From Tritonibacter mobilis (lineage in GTDB: Bacteria > Pseudomonadota > Alphaproteobacteria > Rhodobacterales > Rhodobacteraceae), in NCBI RefSeq assembly GCF_001681715.1, contig NZ_LNWY01000016.1, forward strand, positions 186,001 through 250,000: 64,000 nucleotides of DNA, given 5' to 3'. A program made the translations under genes and the position numbers. Below the pieces are notes generated by a model. That model was not told the origin of the DNA. It was given only the letters and a program-made list of their open reading frames with translations, and did not search any database. Positions 18,066 to 26,650 of the stretch are shown here, in pieces. How positions within the stretch are numbered: position 1 is the stretch's first letter; every line of letters begins with the position of its first letter.

Positions 18066-18081
18066 CCTACCAATCGGTAGG
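18066..18081. promoter_or_regulatory. Candidate TetR operator
   Basis: A perfect palindrome, CCTACC-AATC-GGTAGG, sits 35 bp upstream of the TetR-family start. Position and size suggest an autoregulatory operator. It is not a terminator, having no T-run. Confidence 0.5.
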
Positions 18082-18116
18082 TTGCCGGCCAAGTGATCAC
18101 CTGCGCTAATGGCGCA

Positions 18117-18719
18117 ATGACATTACGTGATGCGCCATCCAATACCCGCACCCAACTCATTGAAAGCGCGTGCCGCCTGTTTGCGGCGCATGGCTATGCC
18201 GGGGCTTCGATCTCAAGCATCGCCAAAGAGCTGGGCCTGAGCAAGCAGGCGCTGTTGCACCATTTTGGCAGCAAAAACGCGCTCTATTCATTGGCGGTCG
18301 AGCAGGCGGCGGCAGCGGTGCTGCAATTGCTGTTTGATGCCATGGAAGATGATCATCCGCCCGAAGATCAGTTGGCGGCTTTCTTTGCATCCTATCAGCG
18401 GCTCTTGAGCGTAAAGCCCGCCGCCGGGCAGCTCGTGTTGCGTGAACTGCTGGATAATGCGCTGACCACGCAGGAGGGGGGCGCATTTGCCACCTTGCTG
18501 GAAAGCCTGGTCGCAACAGTGCAGGCAACCGAGCGCTGGCAGGGTGCGGGTGCTGCCGGGGCGCTGGCAGTCGTGACGCAGCTGTTGGGGGCTGCGTCAC
18601 TCATGTCATCGGCAGAGAGCTCGCTGAGCGCAAAATTTGGCAGTGCTACTGTGACGAAAGCTCAATCGCACACGGCAGAAATTTCTGCAGAACTGGTCTC
18701 AGGCATTTTGCGCGGGTGA
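18117..18719 (+). CDS. TetR family transcriptional regulator
   Basis: A 200-residue repressor-type protein. The N-terminal helix-turn-helix reads RTQLIESACRLFAAHGYAG and ISSIAKELGLSKQALLHHFG, clear TetR_N. The C-terminal ligand domain is helical and not recognisable by eye. I start at ATG 18117; a GTG at 18093 would add eight residues. No strong ribosome site is seen for either. Its 3' end overlaps the convergent ribN by 21 bp. Target is unknown; the palindrome at 18066 suggests self-control. Confidence 0.9.
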   Translation: MTLRDAPSNTRTQLIESACRLFAAHGYAGASISSIAKELGLSKQALLHHFGSKNALYSLAVEQAAAAVLQLLFDAMEDDHPPEDQLAAFFASYQRLLSVKPAAGQLVLRELLDNALTTQEGGAFATLLESLVATVQATERWQGAGAAGALAVVTQLLGAASLMSSAESSLSAKFGSATVTKAQSHTAEISAELVSGILRG

Positions 18720-19592
18720 TGTTGGGCGGGCGCGGGCCTCCCGGTTCAACAGATAGATGCTGGCCACAAGGATTAGCATGGTGCCGAGCCACATATTCCC
18801 ATCGGGCATAAATCCAAAGACCAGTGCGCCAAGACCGACGTTGAACACCAGTTTCAGGTGGTCAAAGGGCTGCAAAAACGCCGCATCCGCAAGCGTATAG
18901 GCACGCACCAACGTGTGCTGCGCCAATGCGGTCAAAAGCCCGGCCCCGATCACCAACCAAAGCGTGGTTTGTGGCAGGGCAAAGCCGGTGCTGACCGTGA
19001 GCAACGCATTGGCTGGGCTCAGCAATAGCAGTAGGTAAATGGTGACGGTCTCGGTGTTGTCGCGGCGCGTGAGCTGTTTGGTCACTACGGAACTTGCTGC
19101 CCAGAAGGCAGCAGCAGCCACCGGGAGCAGTGCCGCCAGTTGAAACCGGTCCGACCACGGCGCAAGGATCACCATGCCACCGATAATGCCCACGACAACT
19201 GCGCCCCAGCGATGCAGGGAGACCTCTTCGCGCAGGAACAGCCCCGCCCCGATGGTGACAAAGAAGGGCGACAACAGGATCAGCGCAATCGCCTGCCAGA
19301 TCGGCACATGGGCAAGCCCCAGCGTCCAGAGCTGTACGCCGCCCACGGCCAGCGCGACACGCAGCACATGGGAGAGGATCTGTCGGGTCGACAGCACAGC
19401 CGACCGGTTGCGCCAGATCCATGGAATATAAAACAAAAGCGCGATCAGATACTGCCAGAAGGTCACCGTCGGAGCAAAAGCCCCGTGAAGCATGGTGGCC
19501 GATTGCAGTGCGGTGTTGACCAGCGCGAAACAGGCTCCGGCGATGACCATGAGGCCAGCCGCCTTGAGCGGGGTGGGGCGCGTTTGAGCCAT
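18699..19592 (-). CDS. ribN: Riboflavin transporter RibN (DMT/EamA family)
   Basis: A 297-residue protein with ten hydrophobic helices in two EamA repeats (for example GLMVIAGACFALVNTALQS and AAAFWAASSVVTKQLTR). By itself it is a generic drug/metabolite transporter. The FMN riboswitch in its leader points to riboflavin uptake, as in the RibN group known from rhizobia and other proteobacteria. I start at ATG 19592 (MAQTRPTPLK) after AAAGGACGA; the same frame stays open upstream only through the riboswitch and is not coding. Substrate is inferred from regulation, strongly. Confidence 0.88.
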   Translation of the reverse strand: MAQTRPTPLKAAGLMVIAGACFALVNTALQSATMLHGAFAPTVTFWQYLIALLFYIPWIWRNRSAVLSTRQILSHVLRVALAVGGVQLWTLGLAHVPIWQAIALILLSPFFVTIGAGLFLREEVSLHRWGAVVVGIIGGMVILAPWSDRFQLAALLPVAAAAFWAASSVVTKQLTRRDNTETVTIYLLLLLSPANALLTVSTGFALPQTTLWLVIGAGLLTALAQHTLVRAYTLADAAFLQPFDHLKLVFNVGLGALVFGFMPDGNMWLGTMLILVASIYLLNREARARPTSPAQNA

Positions 19593-19685
19593 CTGCGTGT
19601 CGTCCTTTCCTCGGTACGCATGTGACCCAAGGCAGACGAACAGACCCGGTGCCGCCTCCTGATTGGGGGCGGTGCGGGGCTCTCC

Positions 19686-19812
19686 ATTCTCTTCCATCCG
19701 GACTATGACCGTCGGCCCCGGAATTGCGCCGGGTCTGCTGACACCTTTGCAAAAGCAAAGGCCGCTCGTGGGCTGTGACCACCGGTAGGGAATTTCACCC
19801 TGCCCTGAGAAT
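19686..19812 (-). promoter_or_regulatory. FMN riboswitch (RFN element) controlling ribN
   Basis: On the minus strand the conserved blocks run in order: CAGGGCAGGGTGAAATTCCC, TACCGGTGGT, GCCCACGAGC, a variable hairpin CCTTTGC/GCAAAGG, GTCAGCAGACCCGG, GGGGCCGACGGTCATAGTC and CGGATGGAAGAGAAT. The closing helix P1 pairs ATTCTC (plus 19807-19812) with GAGAAT (plus 19686-19691). About 90 nt separate it from the ribN start. I see no T-run terminator there, so control of translation is more likely than attenuation. Confidence 0.96.
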
Positions 19813-19887
19813 ATCACCTCACTTTCATGAGGTGCCAAAGACATAGCTAAGCTGACCGGCAAAGAAAAGCATCCCGTGCATAACGTG

Positions 19888-19915
19888 AAAGAGGCCCCCG
19901 TTTGGAGGCCTCTTT
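19888..19915 (-). terminator. Terminator after the phytase-like gene
   Basis: AAAGAGGCC and GGCCTCTTT pair across a 10-nt loop. With A and T runs at the ends it can act in both directions; it lies just beyond the stop at 19951 and ahead of the riboswitch. Confidence 0.85.
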
Positions 19916-19950
19916 GCGTGGTCGGAATGTCGGCTGAATGGGCGAGCGGG

Positions 19951-22122
19951 TTACTCGACCTTGAAGGACCAGAACATGGTCTCGCCAGAGCTGTCATCGA
20001 CGCCGTCGTTGTCGGTGGCAACCCATGCGGTGCCATCTGCCATGATAGCCAGCCCCTCGACCTTATCGAGGACATAACCGCCGGTGGATTTCAGATCGGG
20101 CAGCAGGTCGCGGACCTCTTCCTTGGTCACGACAGGCAACTCGCCACCGAGCGGAGCAGGGGTCATTTCAGACAGGGCAACGCGGTAGATCTTCTTGGTG
20201 ACTGCGCGATCATCGTGCTGGTTGTCACGCTCGACGATGTAGACATAGTCGCCATGTGCCACGATCTCGGACAGACCGACCCAACCGGTTGCTGGCTCAG
20301 TCTTGGGATAATGAACCGCTCCCCACTCTTTGGTTTCCAGGTTGTAGGACACCAGTTTTACAAGGTTTTTGGGGTCGTCTTTCCACTCACGCTGCACCGG
20401 CATCCAAAGCGTGTTGCCAACCTTGGTGATGCCTTCGAACCCAAAGCGTTTTTCCACCGCTTGCAGTTTTGCCGGGATGGTGATTTCGCCTTTGTTGGTC
20501 TTGATCAGACCATCAGCGCTGACGTGATAGATCGCATGTGGAATGGCACGCTCCGTGCGGCCTTCGGACGCCACGTAAAAGCCGCCCTTGCCGTCCAATG
20601 TGATGCCTTCGAGGTCGAGCTTTTGAGCGGCATCGCCATTGGCGCGGTGGATGCGGATCACATCGGTGATGCGCGCCGGGGTCTGCGACGGGTCGATTTT
20701 AAAGATGGAGGGCTGGAAGCCATAGAAGCTGTCGTTGACAGCCCAGATCATGCCGTCTTCATCGGCGACCATGCCCGAGATTGCACCCCAGCCGATCAAT
20801 TCATCAGCGCCCGCAGAGGTCAGATGCGGATAGACCGGCGCGCCATCCTGACGTTCGAACAGCATCACATGCGCCCGCGCGCCGCCATCCTCAATGAGGT
20901 CTTTTTCATTAGCGGAGACCAGCAGGCCGCGCTCTGGAATAGTGACATAGCCCTCGGGGCCGGTGCCCGACGGGAGCAGCTGGGTCAGAACCGGGTTGGC
21001 CGGGTCGGTCACGTCATAGACCCCCACGACCGAGGCGCGCTCGGCTCCGACAAAGACATAGGGCGTGCCGTCGAATTCGGCGAAGGTCACGGATTCAGGT
21101 TCCACGCCTTTGGCATCGGAACGTTTGTCCGGATAGTGGCCGATCTGAATGATGGCATGTTCGAAATCGACGCCGGAATCGTACACGAGCGTGCCATCTT
21201 TGTTGAAGATGCTCCAGCCACGCGAGCCGCCGTTGTAATCGCCTTCGTTGGCGATGGCGAAATGCTCATCATCAATCCATGTCACCGCATCGGGTTCGCG
21301 CAGGCGGCCCTGCTGGCTCTCGGTGAAGATCAGCGCGCCGCGCTCATCCGTGGCGTCGATCCCGTCGAGATCAACAGACCCGGCGGAGAAATGGTTCAGG
21401 ATCTCTCCCTCTTTGGAGACAACGACCAGATGGTTGTTTTCCTGCAAGGTCACCACGGTTTCGCCAAGGCCGTTGATCGAAACATACTCGGGCTCGGGGT
21501 CGGACCCGGCGATGTCAGCAAGCCCGGTCAGGTCGACCATCTTCATGCTGGAGCAATCAAGGCCACCTTCGGTGGTGTTGACCATCACCAGATTGCCCGC
21601 TGGCATCTGCGGGATGACGCCGTCGTTCAGGTCCTCGTCGCGTTCATTTTCGATCGCGATAGACAGGAAGGAACCGTCTTTGGCCTTGGCAACAGAGTCC
21701 GGCTGACCGCCGAGATCGCAGGAGGCAAGTTCCTTGCCGGTGGTCGTGTCAAAGGCCATGAACTGGCCGGAGGGCTGGGTGTAGCTCTCGGAGGTGTTGA
21801 CGCCCACATAGGCGATGGTGCCGATGACCGCGACAGAGGTCGGCTCACCCGGCAGAGCGATGTTGCCCTTAGGGATCGGGCTGGCGGCGTCGGTAATGTC
21901 GATCATGCCGAGTACCCCGAGCGGGCTGTCGGTATAAACCAGTGTCATGCCATCTGCAGTGACGTCGATGATCTCTGGCGAGCTTTCACGGGTTTGGTCG
22001 TCGCCTTCGGCCATGTTCTTGATGACGGGGAAGGACGCGATCCGGTTAAAGGATTTTTCAGCCTGCGCCAAACCAGCGGTCAGCGCGAGGGCAGAAGTCA
22101 GGCACACAAGGCGCAGGGACAT
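19951..22122 (-). CDS. Secreted phytase-like/esterase-like beta-propeller protein
   Basis: A 723-residue exported protein. I start at ATG 22122 (MSLRLVCLTSALALTAGLAQA), which gives a perfect signal peptide and follows ACAGGAGCTG; a longer frame to 22305 lacks both. The C-terminal ~350 residues fit the esterase-like activity of phytase family (GISGMVADEDGMIWAVNDSF-type text, DLEGITLDGKGGFYVASEG, RFGFEGITKVGNTLW). The N-terminal half looks like a second propeller (SPEIIDVTADGMTLVYTDS). Likely periplasmic; substrate unknown, possibly organophosphate. Confidence 0.85.
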   Translation of the reverse strand: MSLRLVCLTSALALTAGLAQAEKSFNRIASFPVIKNMAEGDDQTRESSPEIIDVTADGMTLVYTDSPLGVLGMIDITDAASPIPKGNIALPGEPTSVAVIGTIAYVGVNTSESYTQPSGQFMAFDTTTGKELASCDLGGQPDSVAKAKDGSFLSIAIENERDEDLNDGVIPQMPAGNLVMVNTTEGGLDCSSMKMVDLTGLADIAGSDPEPEYVSINGLGETVVTLQENNHLVVVSKEGEILNHFSAGSVDLDGIDATDERGALIFTESQQGRLREPDAVTWIDDEHFAIANEGDYNGGSRGWSIFNKDGTLVYDSGVDFEHAIIQIGHYPDKRSDAKGVEPESVTFAEFDGTPYVFVGAERASVVGVYDVTDPANPVLTQLLPSGTGPEGYVTIPERGLLVSANEKDLIEDGGARAHVMLFERQDGAPVYPHLTSAGADELIGWGAISGMVADEDGMIWAVNDSFYGFQPSIFKIDPSQTPARITDVIRIHRANGDAAQKLDLEGITLDGKGGFYVASEGRTERAIPHAIYHVSADGLIKTNKGEITIPAKLQAVEKRFGFEGITKVGNTLWMPVQREWKDDPKNLVKLVSYNLETKEWGAVHYPKTEPATGWVGLSEIVAHGDYVYIVERDNQHDDRAVTKKIYRVALSEMTPAPLGGELPVVTKEEVRDLLPDLKSTGGYVLDKVEGLAIMADGTAWVATDNDGVDDSSGETMFWSFKVE

Positions 22123-22291
22123 CGGCAGCTCCTGTTGGAATTGTTGCAATGCCTTGGCCATGCCGATCCTGTGCAAAGTATTTGCGACGGTTTTCTGTAA
22201 ATTTAATGACGCATGCATAAGTCCGCATTTACGAAGTTTCGGTACTGTTCCTGACAATACGCTGCAAAAACCAACTCTGCCGGGGTGTGCG

Positions 22292-22723
22292 ATGGGGATA
22301 GCCATACTGCATCAAATTGATGCTCAACTGGTCAAAGGAAGCTTCAGGCAGGTTTTTGCGCACAAGGCTGCGCTCACGGATAAATTCTACGAGTACCTGT
22401 TTCTGGAAATGCCTGACACCAAGGCCATGTTCACCGGTGACTTCTCTCATCAGAAAGAGATGTTTGCCAGCGTGCTGGCAGCGGGTGTGCGCAGTCTTGG
22501 TCAAGACGCGGAATTGTTAGCGCTGATTGAACGCTTGCTGTTGCGCCACAGGCATCTGGGCCTGACCTCTGGGCATATGTATATGGCGCAAAGGGCGCTG
22601 CTGTTGGCGTTCCGCGAGGTGATGGGGCCGCATTTAACCGCAGCCGAGGTGTCTGCATGGGGGGCGGCGATCCGCCGTCTCTGTCAGACCTTGGCGGCGG
22701 GGATCGACACCCCCGCCACTTGA
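22292..22723 (+). CDS. Single-domain globin
   Basis: A 143-residue haem protein resembling the globin domain of flavohaemoglobin (KFYEYLFLEMPDTKAMF, then LLLRHRHLG with the proximal histidine H86, four residues before G90). No FAD/NAD reductase domain follows, so it is a single-domain globin, likely involved in oxygen or nitric oxide handling or in redox sensing. The start at MGIAILHQID is the best ATG, with only a weak GGGGTG site. It is convergent with the gabD-type gene, which ends 10 bp away. Confidence 0.8.
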   Translation: MGIAILHQIDAQLVKGSFRQVFAHKAALTDKFYEYLFLEMPDTKAMFTGDFSHQKEMFASVLAAGVRSLGQDAELLALIERLLLRHRHLGLTSGHMYMAQRALLLAFREVMGPHLTAAEVSAWGAAIRRLCQTLAAGIDTPAT

Positions 22724-22733
22724 ATACCTGTCC

Positions 22734-24206
22734 TCAGACGGACATGCAGAGGTATTTCATCTCGAGATAATCCTCAATGCCGTGGTGGCTGCCCTCACGT
22801 CCCAAGCCGGATTGTTTAACGCCACCGAAGGGCGCCATCTCAGTTGAGATGATCCCGGTGTTGATACCGACGATGCCATATTCCAGCGCCTCTGCGACCT
22901 TGTACACACGGCTCAGATCCTTGGCGTAGAAATAGGATGCGAGGCCAAAGATGGTGTCATTTGCCATCTCAATCACCTCGTCTTCGGTCTCAAACTTAAA
23001 GAGCGGTGCAAGCGGGCCAAATGTCTCGTCCTGAGCGAAGGCCATTTCAGGTGTTGCTCCGGTTACGATGGTTGGCTCAAAGAAAGTTCCGCCGAGTTCG
23101 GATGGATTGCCGCCAAGGATCACCTCCGCGCCCTTGTCCTTGGCATCCGCAATATGATCCTCGACTTTTTTGACCGCCGCGTCAGAGATCAGTGGGCCGA
23201 ATTGGATGCCATCTTCAAGACCGTCACCGACCTTCATGGCGGCAACTTTTTCTTTCAGCTTGGCGGCAAAGGCATCATAGATCCCCGCCTGCACGTAGAT
23301 CCGGTTGGCGCAGACGCAGGTTTGGCCATTGTTGCGGAATTTGCACATAATCGCGCCTTCGACTGCCGCGTCGAGGTCGGCGTCATCAAAGACGATAAAG
23401 GGTGCGTTGCCACCCAATTCCATCGAACATTTCATCACCTGATCTGCAGCTTGTCGCAGCAGAATACGGCCGACATTGGTGGAGCCAGTGAACGTCAGCT
23501 TGCGCACAATCGGGTTTTCGCAGAATTCCTTGCCAATGCCCGATGCATCGGATGCGGGAATGACATTGAACACACCTGCGGGGATGCCGGCACGCTCTGC
23601 CAAGACAGCCAGTGCTGTTGCTGAGAGCGGTGTCTCCGACGCCGGACGCGCCACAAAGGCACACCCTGCGGCGAGCGCTGGGCCAGCCTTGCGGGTGATC
23701 ATGGCATTGGGAAAATTCCATGGTGTGATAGAGGCCGCAACGCCAATCGGCTGCTTGATGACCGTGATGCGTTTGTCACGTTGGTGACCGGGAATGGTCT
23801 CGCCGTAGACGCGCTTGGCTTCTTCGGCAAAGAACTCGATGAAGGATGCGCCATAAGCGATCTCACCGCGTGCCTCGGCCAGAGGTTTTCCCATCTCCGC
23901 AGTCAGGATTACGGCGAGGTCTTCTTGGTTCTCCATCATCAGATCAAACCATTTGCGCAGAACGCCAGCACGCTCTTTGCCGGTCCATTTCGCCCACTCT
24001 TTCTGAGCCGTATTGGCGGCTGCAATCGCCTCGCGGGCCTGCATGCGGCTCACGTCCGCCACCTGCGCGATCACGTCACCACGCGCCGGGTTTGCCACTG
24101 CGAAAGTGCCCTCGCCAGCCACGAACGCGCCGTTGATATAGGCACGCTCTTCCAGAAGGCTTGGATCCTTTAGAAGGGATTTCAGATCAGTTGTTGCGTC
24201 GAGCAT
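22734..24206 (-). CDS. gabD: NAD(P)-dependent succinate-semialdehyde dehydrogenase
   Basis: A 490-residue aldehyde dehydrogenase. Catalytic features are present: the oxyanion asparagine in TPWNFPNAM, the general base in MELGGNAPFIVF, and the nucleophile in NNGQTCVCANRIYVQ. The CVCANR sequence, with paired cysteines, and the overall text are typical of GabD, which oxidises succinate semialdehyde to succinate in GABA breakdown. No GABA transaminase is adjacent. Other semialdehyde substrates such as glutarate semialdehyde are possible. Confidence 0.9.
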   Translation of the reverse strand: MLDATTDLKSLLKDPSLLEERAYINGAFVAGEGTFAVANPARGDVIAQVADVSRMQAREAIAAANTAQKEWAKWTGKERAGVLRKWFDLMMENQEDLAVILTAEMGKPLAEARGEIAYGASFIEFFAEEAKRVYGETIPGHQRDKRITVIKQPIGVAASITPWNFPNAMITRKAGPALAAGCAFVARPASETPLSATALAVLAERAGIPAGVFNVIPASDASGIGKEFCENPIVRKLTFTGSTNVGRILLRQAADQVMKCSMELGGNAPFIVFDDADLDAAVEGAIMCKFRNNGQTCVCANRIYVQAGIYDAFAAKLKEKVAAMKVGDGLEDGIQFGPLISDAAVKKVEDHIADAKDKGAEVILGGNPSELGGTFFEPTIVTGATPEMAFAQDETFGPLAPLFKFETEDEVIEMANDTIFGLASYFYAKDLSRVYKVAEALEYGIVGINTGIISTEMAPFGGVKQSGLGREGSHHGIEDYLEMKYLCMSV

Positions 24207-24309
24207 GGGTTCCTCCGCAGATTCAGGTCTCGCAAATCAAAAGCAGTTGCGCCTAATGTTGTCCAGTGACAGCGATAAGTCTAGAAAATTAACACGTTAA
24301 GGGAATGTG

Positions 24310-25095
24310 ATGGAACTCGACGACGCCTATGCAAACGGAGCCTATATCGAAGGAGCCGCAGACTACCCCCCGCGCTGGGCGGCCTCAGCCGAAGATTTCC
24401 GCAATAGCCTGCAAGAGCGGGCGCGACTGGACATCGCTTACGGTACAGGGGCGCGTCATAAATTCGATTTATTCCTGCCAGAAGGCGAGCCTGTAGGGGT
24501 GTTCGTTTTTGTGCATGGCGGCTATTGGCTTGCCTTTGATAAATCCAGTTGGTCGCATCTTGCTGTCGGTGCGCTCGAAAAGGGCTGGGCGGTGGCGATG
24601 CCGTCTTATGATCTTTGCCCGGATGTGCGCATTCCTGAGATCACGCAACAGATCGCGCAGGCGGTTCAGGCAGCGGCCAAAGAAATCGATGGCCCGATTG
24701 TACTGGCAGGGCATTCGGCGGGCGGACATCTGGTTGCACGGATGCTCGATAAGTCAGTCCTGCCTGAGGCGGTCGGGAGCCGGATTCGAACCGTCGTGCC
24801 CATTTCGCCATTGTCGGATTTACGACCTTTGCTGCGCACCTCAATGAACGAGAAGTTCAAGATGGATGCGGAGGAAGCCGCAGCTGAGAGCCCGGTAGAG
24901 ATGCAAGACCGCTATGAGGCGAATGTGACGGTCTGGGTTGGTGGGGCGGAACGGCCTGCCTTCCTTGATCAGGCGATCTGGCTGGTGGAGGCATGGGAAG
25001 CGGATCACGTCATTGCCTTTGAAAAACACCATTTCAACGTGATCGAACCGCTCGCAGATCCTGAGAGCGATCTCGTCGCGGTGATTACGGGCTAA
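24310..25095 (+). CDS. Alpha/beta hydrolase, arylformamidase-like
   Basis: A 261-residue hydrolase of the alpha/beta fold. HGGYW (about 75-79) forms the oxyanion loop; GHSAGGH carries the nucleophilic serine, and a late histidine lies in EKHHFNVIEP. HGGYW and GHSAGGHL are shared with kynurenine formamidases of the animal type and related carboxylesterases. I start at ATG 24310; a GTG lies one codon earlier. Divergent from gabD. Exact substrate is not determinable. Confidence 0.8.
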   Translation: MELDDAYANGAYIEGAADYPPRWAASAEDFRNSLQERARLDIAYGTGARHKFDLFLPEGEPVGVFVFVHGGYWLAFDKSSWSHLAVGALEKGWAVAMPSYDLCPDVRIPEITQQIAQAVQAAAKEIDGPIVLAGHSAGGHLVARMLDKSVLPEAVGSRIRTVVPISPLSDLRPLLRTSMNEKFKMDAEEAAAESPVEMQDRYEANVTVWVGGAERPAFLDQAIWLVEAWEADHVIAFEKHHFNVIEPLADPESDLVAVITG

Positions 25096-25101
25096 TCATA
25101 T

Positions 25102-25131
25102 GCCCTGCCCGGACCGTCGTTCGGGCAGGGC
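25102..25131. repeat. Perfect 10-bp inverted repeat
   Basis: GCCCTGCCCG and CGGGCAGGGC with a 10-nt loop follow the hydrolase gene. The stem is followed by A7, not T, on the plus strand, so it is not a standard intrinsic terminator in either direction. It may stabilise mRNA ends or be a protein site. Confidence 0.5.
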
Positions 25132-25273
25132 AAAAAAACCTTGCCGCATCGGTGATTTCATCCCATCATCAGTGCGGAACCAGCGATGGCGTCGCGCGTG
25201 GGGTGACCACGGGTTTCACATTCCAAACAACATCCTGAACGCCGGGATCTTCTTGTCAAAAGGAGGGTCCAGC

Positions 25274-26482
25274 ATGACTGCTCGTCCTGAAATGTATCGC
25301 TTTCACAATGGTGAGAAAGCGCCGTTGCAATTTGCCGTGGCGGAGTATGAAGCGCGCATCGCGCATCTGCGCAGTATCATGTCTGAACTGGGAGTAGAGG
25401 CTGCGGTTTTTACGTCCATGCATAATATTTCCTACTACTCGGGCTTTACCTATTGTTCCTTTGGGCGGCCCTATGGGCTGGTTGTGACGGCGGATCAGGC
25501 GGTAACCATCAGTGCCGGGATTGACGCGGGCCAACCCTGGCGGCGGTCGTTTTGCGACAACATCACCTATACTGACTGGCAGCGAGACAACTTCTGGCGC
25601 GCGATCCTGTCGGTGACGGGTGCCGCGCAAGTGGTGGGATATGAAAGTGACCATCTCACACTGCTTCAACGTGGTAAGCTGGAGCACTTCCTTTCTCCGA
25701 AGCAGACTGTCGATCTCTATGAAGCCACTATGCAGCAGCGGATGCATAAGTCTTTGGCCGAGCTGGAAATCATCCGGGCCGGGGCGGCTGTTGCCGATGT
25801 GGGCGGGTTTGCCATTCGCGATGCGGTCAAAGCGGGCGTGCGCGAGATTGACGTGGCCATGGCGGGCCGGGACGCGATGGAGATGGAAATCGCCAAACGG
25901 TTTCCAGACGCCGAGTATCGCGACACATGGGTGTGGTTCCAGTCTGGTTTGAACACTGACGGTGCACATAATCCGGTGACAGCACGTCAGTTGCTGCGCG
26001 GCGATATCCTGTCGCTGAACACCTTCCCCATGATCTCTGGGTACTACACCGCGTTGGAGCGGACGATGTTTGTCCAGGAAGTCGACGCTGACAGCCTGAA
26101 GATCTGGGAAGCCAATGTTGCGGCCCATGAATACGGCATGTCGCTGCTGAAGCCAGGGGCGAGCTGCGCTGAGATCACCAATTCGATCAACGGTTTCTTC
26201 GAGGAACGCGACCTCTTGCAACACCGCACCTTCGGCTATGGGCATTCTTTTGGTGTTCTGTCGCATTACTACGGTCGCGAAGCTGGGCTGGAACTGCGTG
26301 AAGATATCGACACGGTACTGGAGCCCGGCATGGTGATCTCGATGGAGCCGATGCTGACAATTGCCGCTGATCAGCCCGGTGCAGGTGGCTACCGTGAGCA
26401 CGACATTCTCATCATCACCGAAGATGGCAATGAGAACATCACGAAATACCCCTATGGCCCTGAATTTAACGTTGTCGGCTGA
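25274..26482 (+). CDS. Creatinase
   Basis: Creatine amidinohydrolase, splitting creatine into sarcosine and urea. The protein (402 residues) follows Pseudomonas creatinase closely: FTSMHNISYYSGF, CSFGRPYGLVVT, YTDWQRDN, GLNTDGAHNPVT with the catalytic histidine at H232 (same number as in P. putida), and HSFGVLSHYYGREAGLELR. It has the pita-bread fold of methionine aminopeptidase relatives but no metal site. The ATG follows AAAAGGAGGG; the longer upstream frame is not coding. No creatininase or sarcosine oxidase gene is in the window. Confidence 0.93.
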   Translation: MTARPEMYRFHNGEKAPLQFAVAEYEARIAHLRSIMSELGVEAAVFTSMHNISYYSGFTYCSFGRPYGLVVTADQAVTISAGIDAGQPWRRSFCDNITYTDWQRDNFWRAILSVTGAAQVVGYESDHLTLLQRGKLEHFLSPKQTVDLYEATMQQRMHKSLAELEIIRAGAAVADVGGFAIRDAVKAGVREIDVAMAGRDAMEMEIAKRFPDAEYRDTWVWFQSGLNTDGAHNPVTARQLLRGDILSLNTFPMISGYYTALERTMFVQEVDADSLKIWEANVAAHEYGMSLLKPGASCAEITNSINGFFEERDLLQHRTFGYGHSFGVLSHYYGREAGLELREDIDTVLEPGMVISMEPMLTIAADQPGAGGYREHDILIITEDGNENITKYPYGPEFNVVG

Positions 26483-26500
26483 CCTGCGATAAAACCCTTG

Positions 26501-26538
26501 ACCGGCCCGCGTATGACTTGCATCCAGCGCGGGCCGGT
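26501..26538 (+). repeat. Strong hairpin after creatinase
   Basis: ACCGGCCCGCG (26501-26511) pairs perfectly with CGCGGGCCGGT (26528-26538); AAACCC and GGGTTT outside can extend it. It may end the creatinase transcript, but the T-run is poor. Confidence 0.5.
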
Positions 26539-26650
26539 GCGCAACTGGGGTTTCACCCACGGCACCGCGAATAATTCGCCCTAAATCATTGTTTCGGGAG
26601 GCCGGATGCCCGACATTGGATAGAGTGGCTCAGCGTGTGAAGGGGGCGAA

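Noticed and set aside
19593-20075. N-terminal extension of ribN to a start at 20075
   Set aside because: The extension runs through the FMN riboswitch and a terminator, so it cannot be coding.
19876-22200. 774-codon open frame opposite the phytase-like gene
   Set aside because: The minus-strand protein has a signal peptide, family motifs and a ribosome site; the plus-strand frame has no recognisable features.
25102-25138. Hairpin after the alpha/beta hydrolase as an intrinsic terminator
   Set aside because: The stem is followed by A7 rather than a T-run on the transcribed strand, and the other strand does not fit either; recorded only as an inverted repeat.
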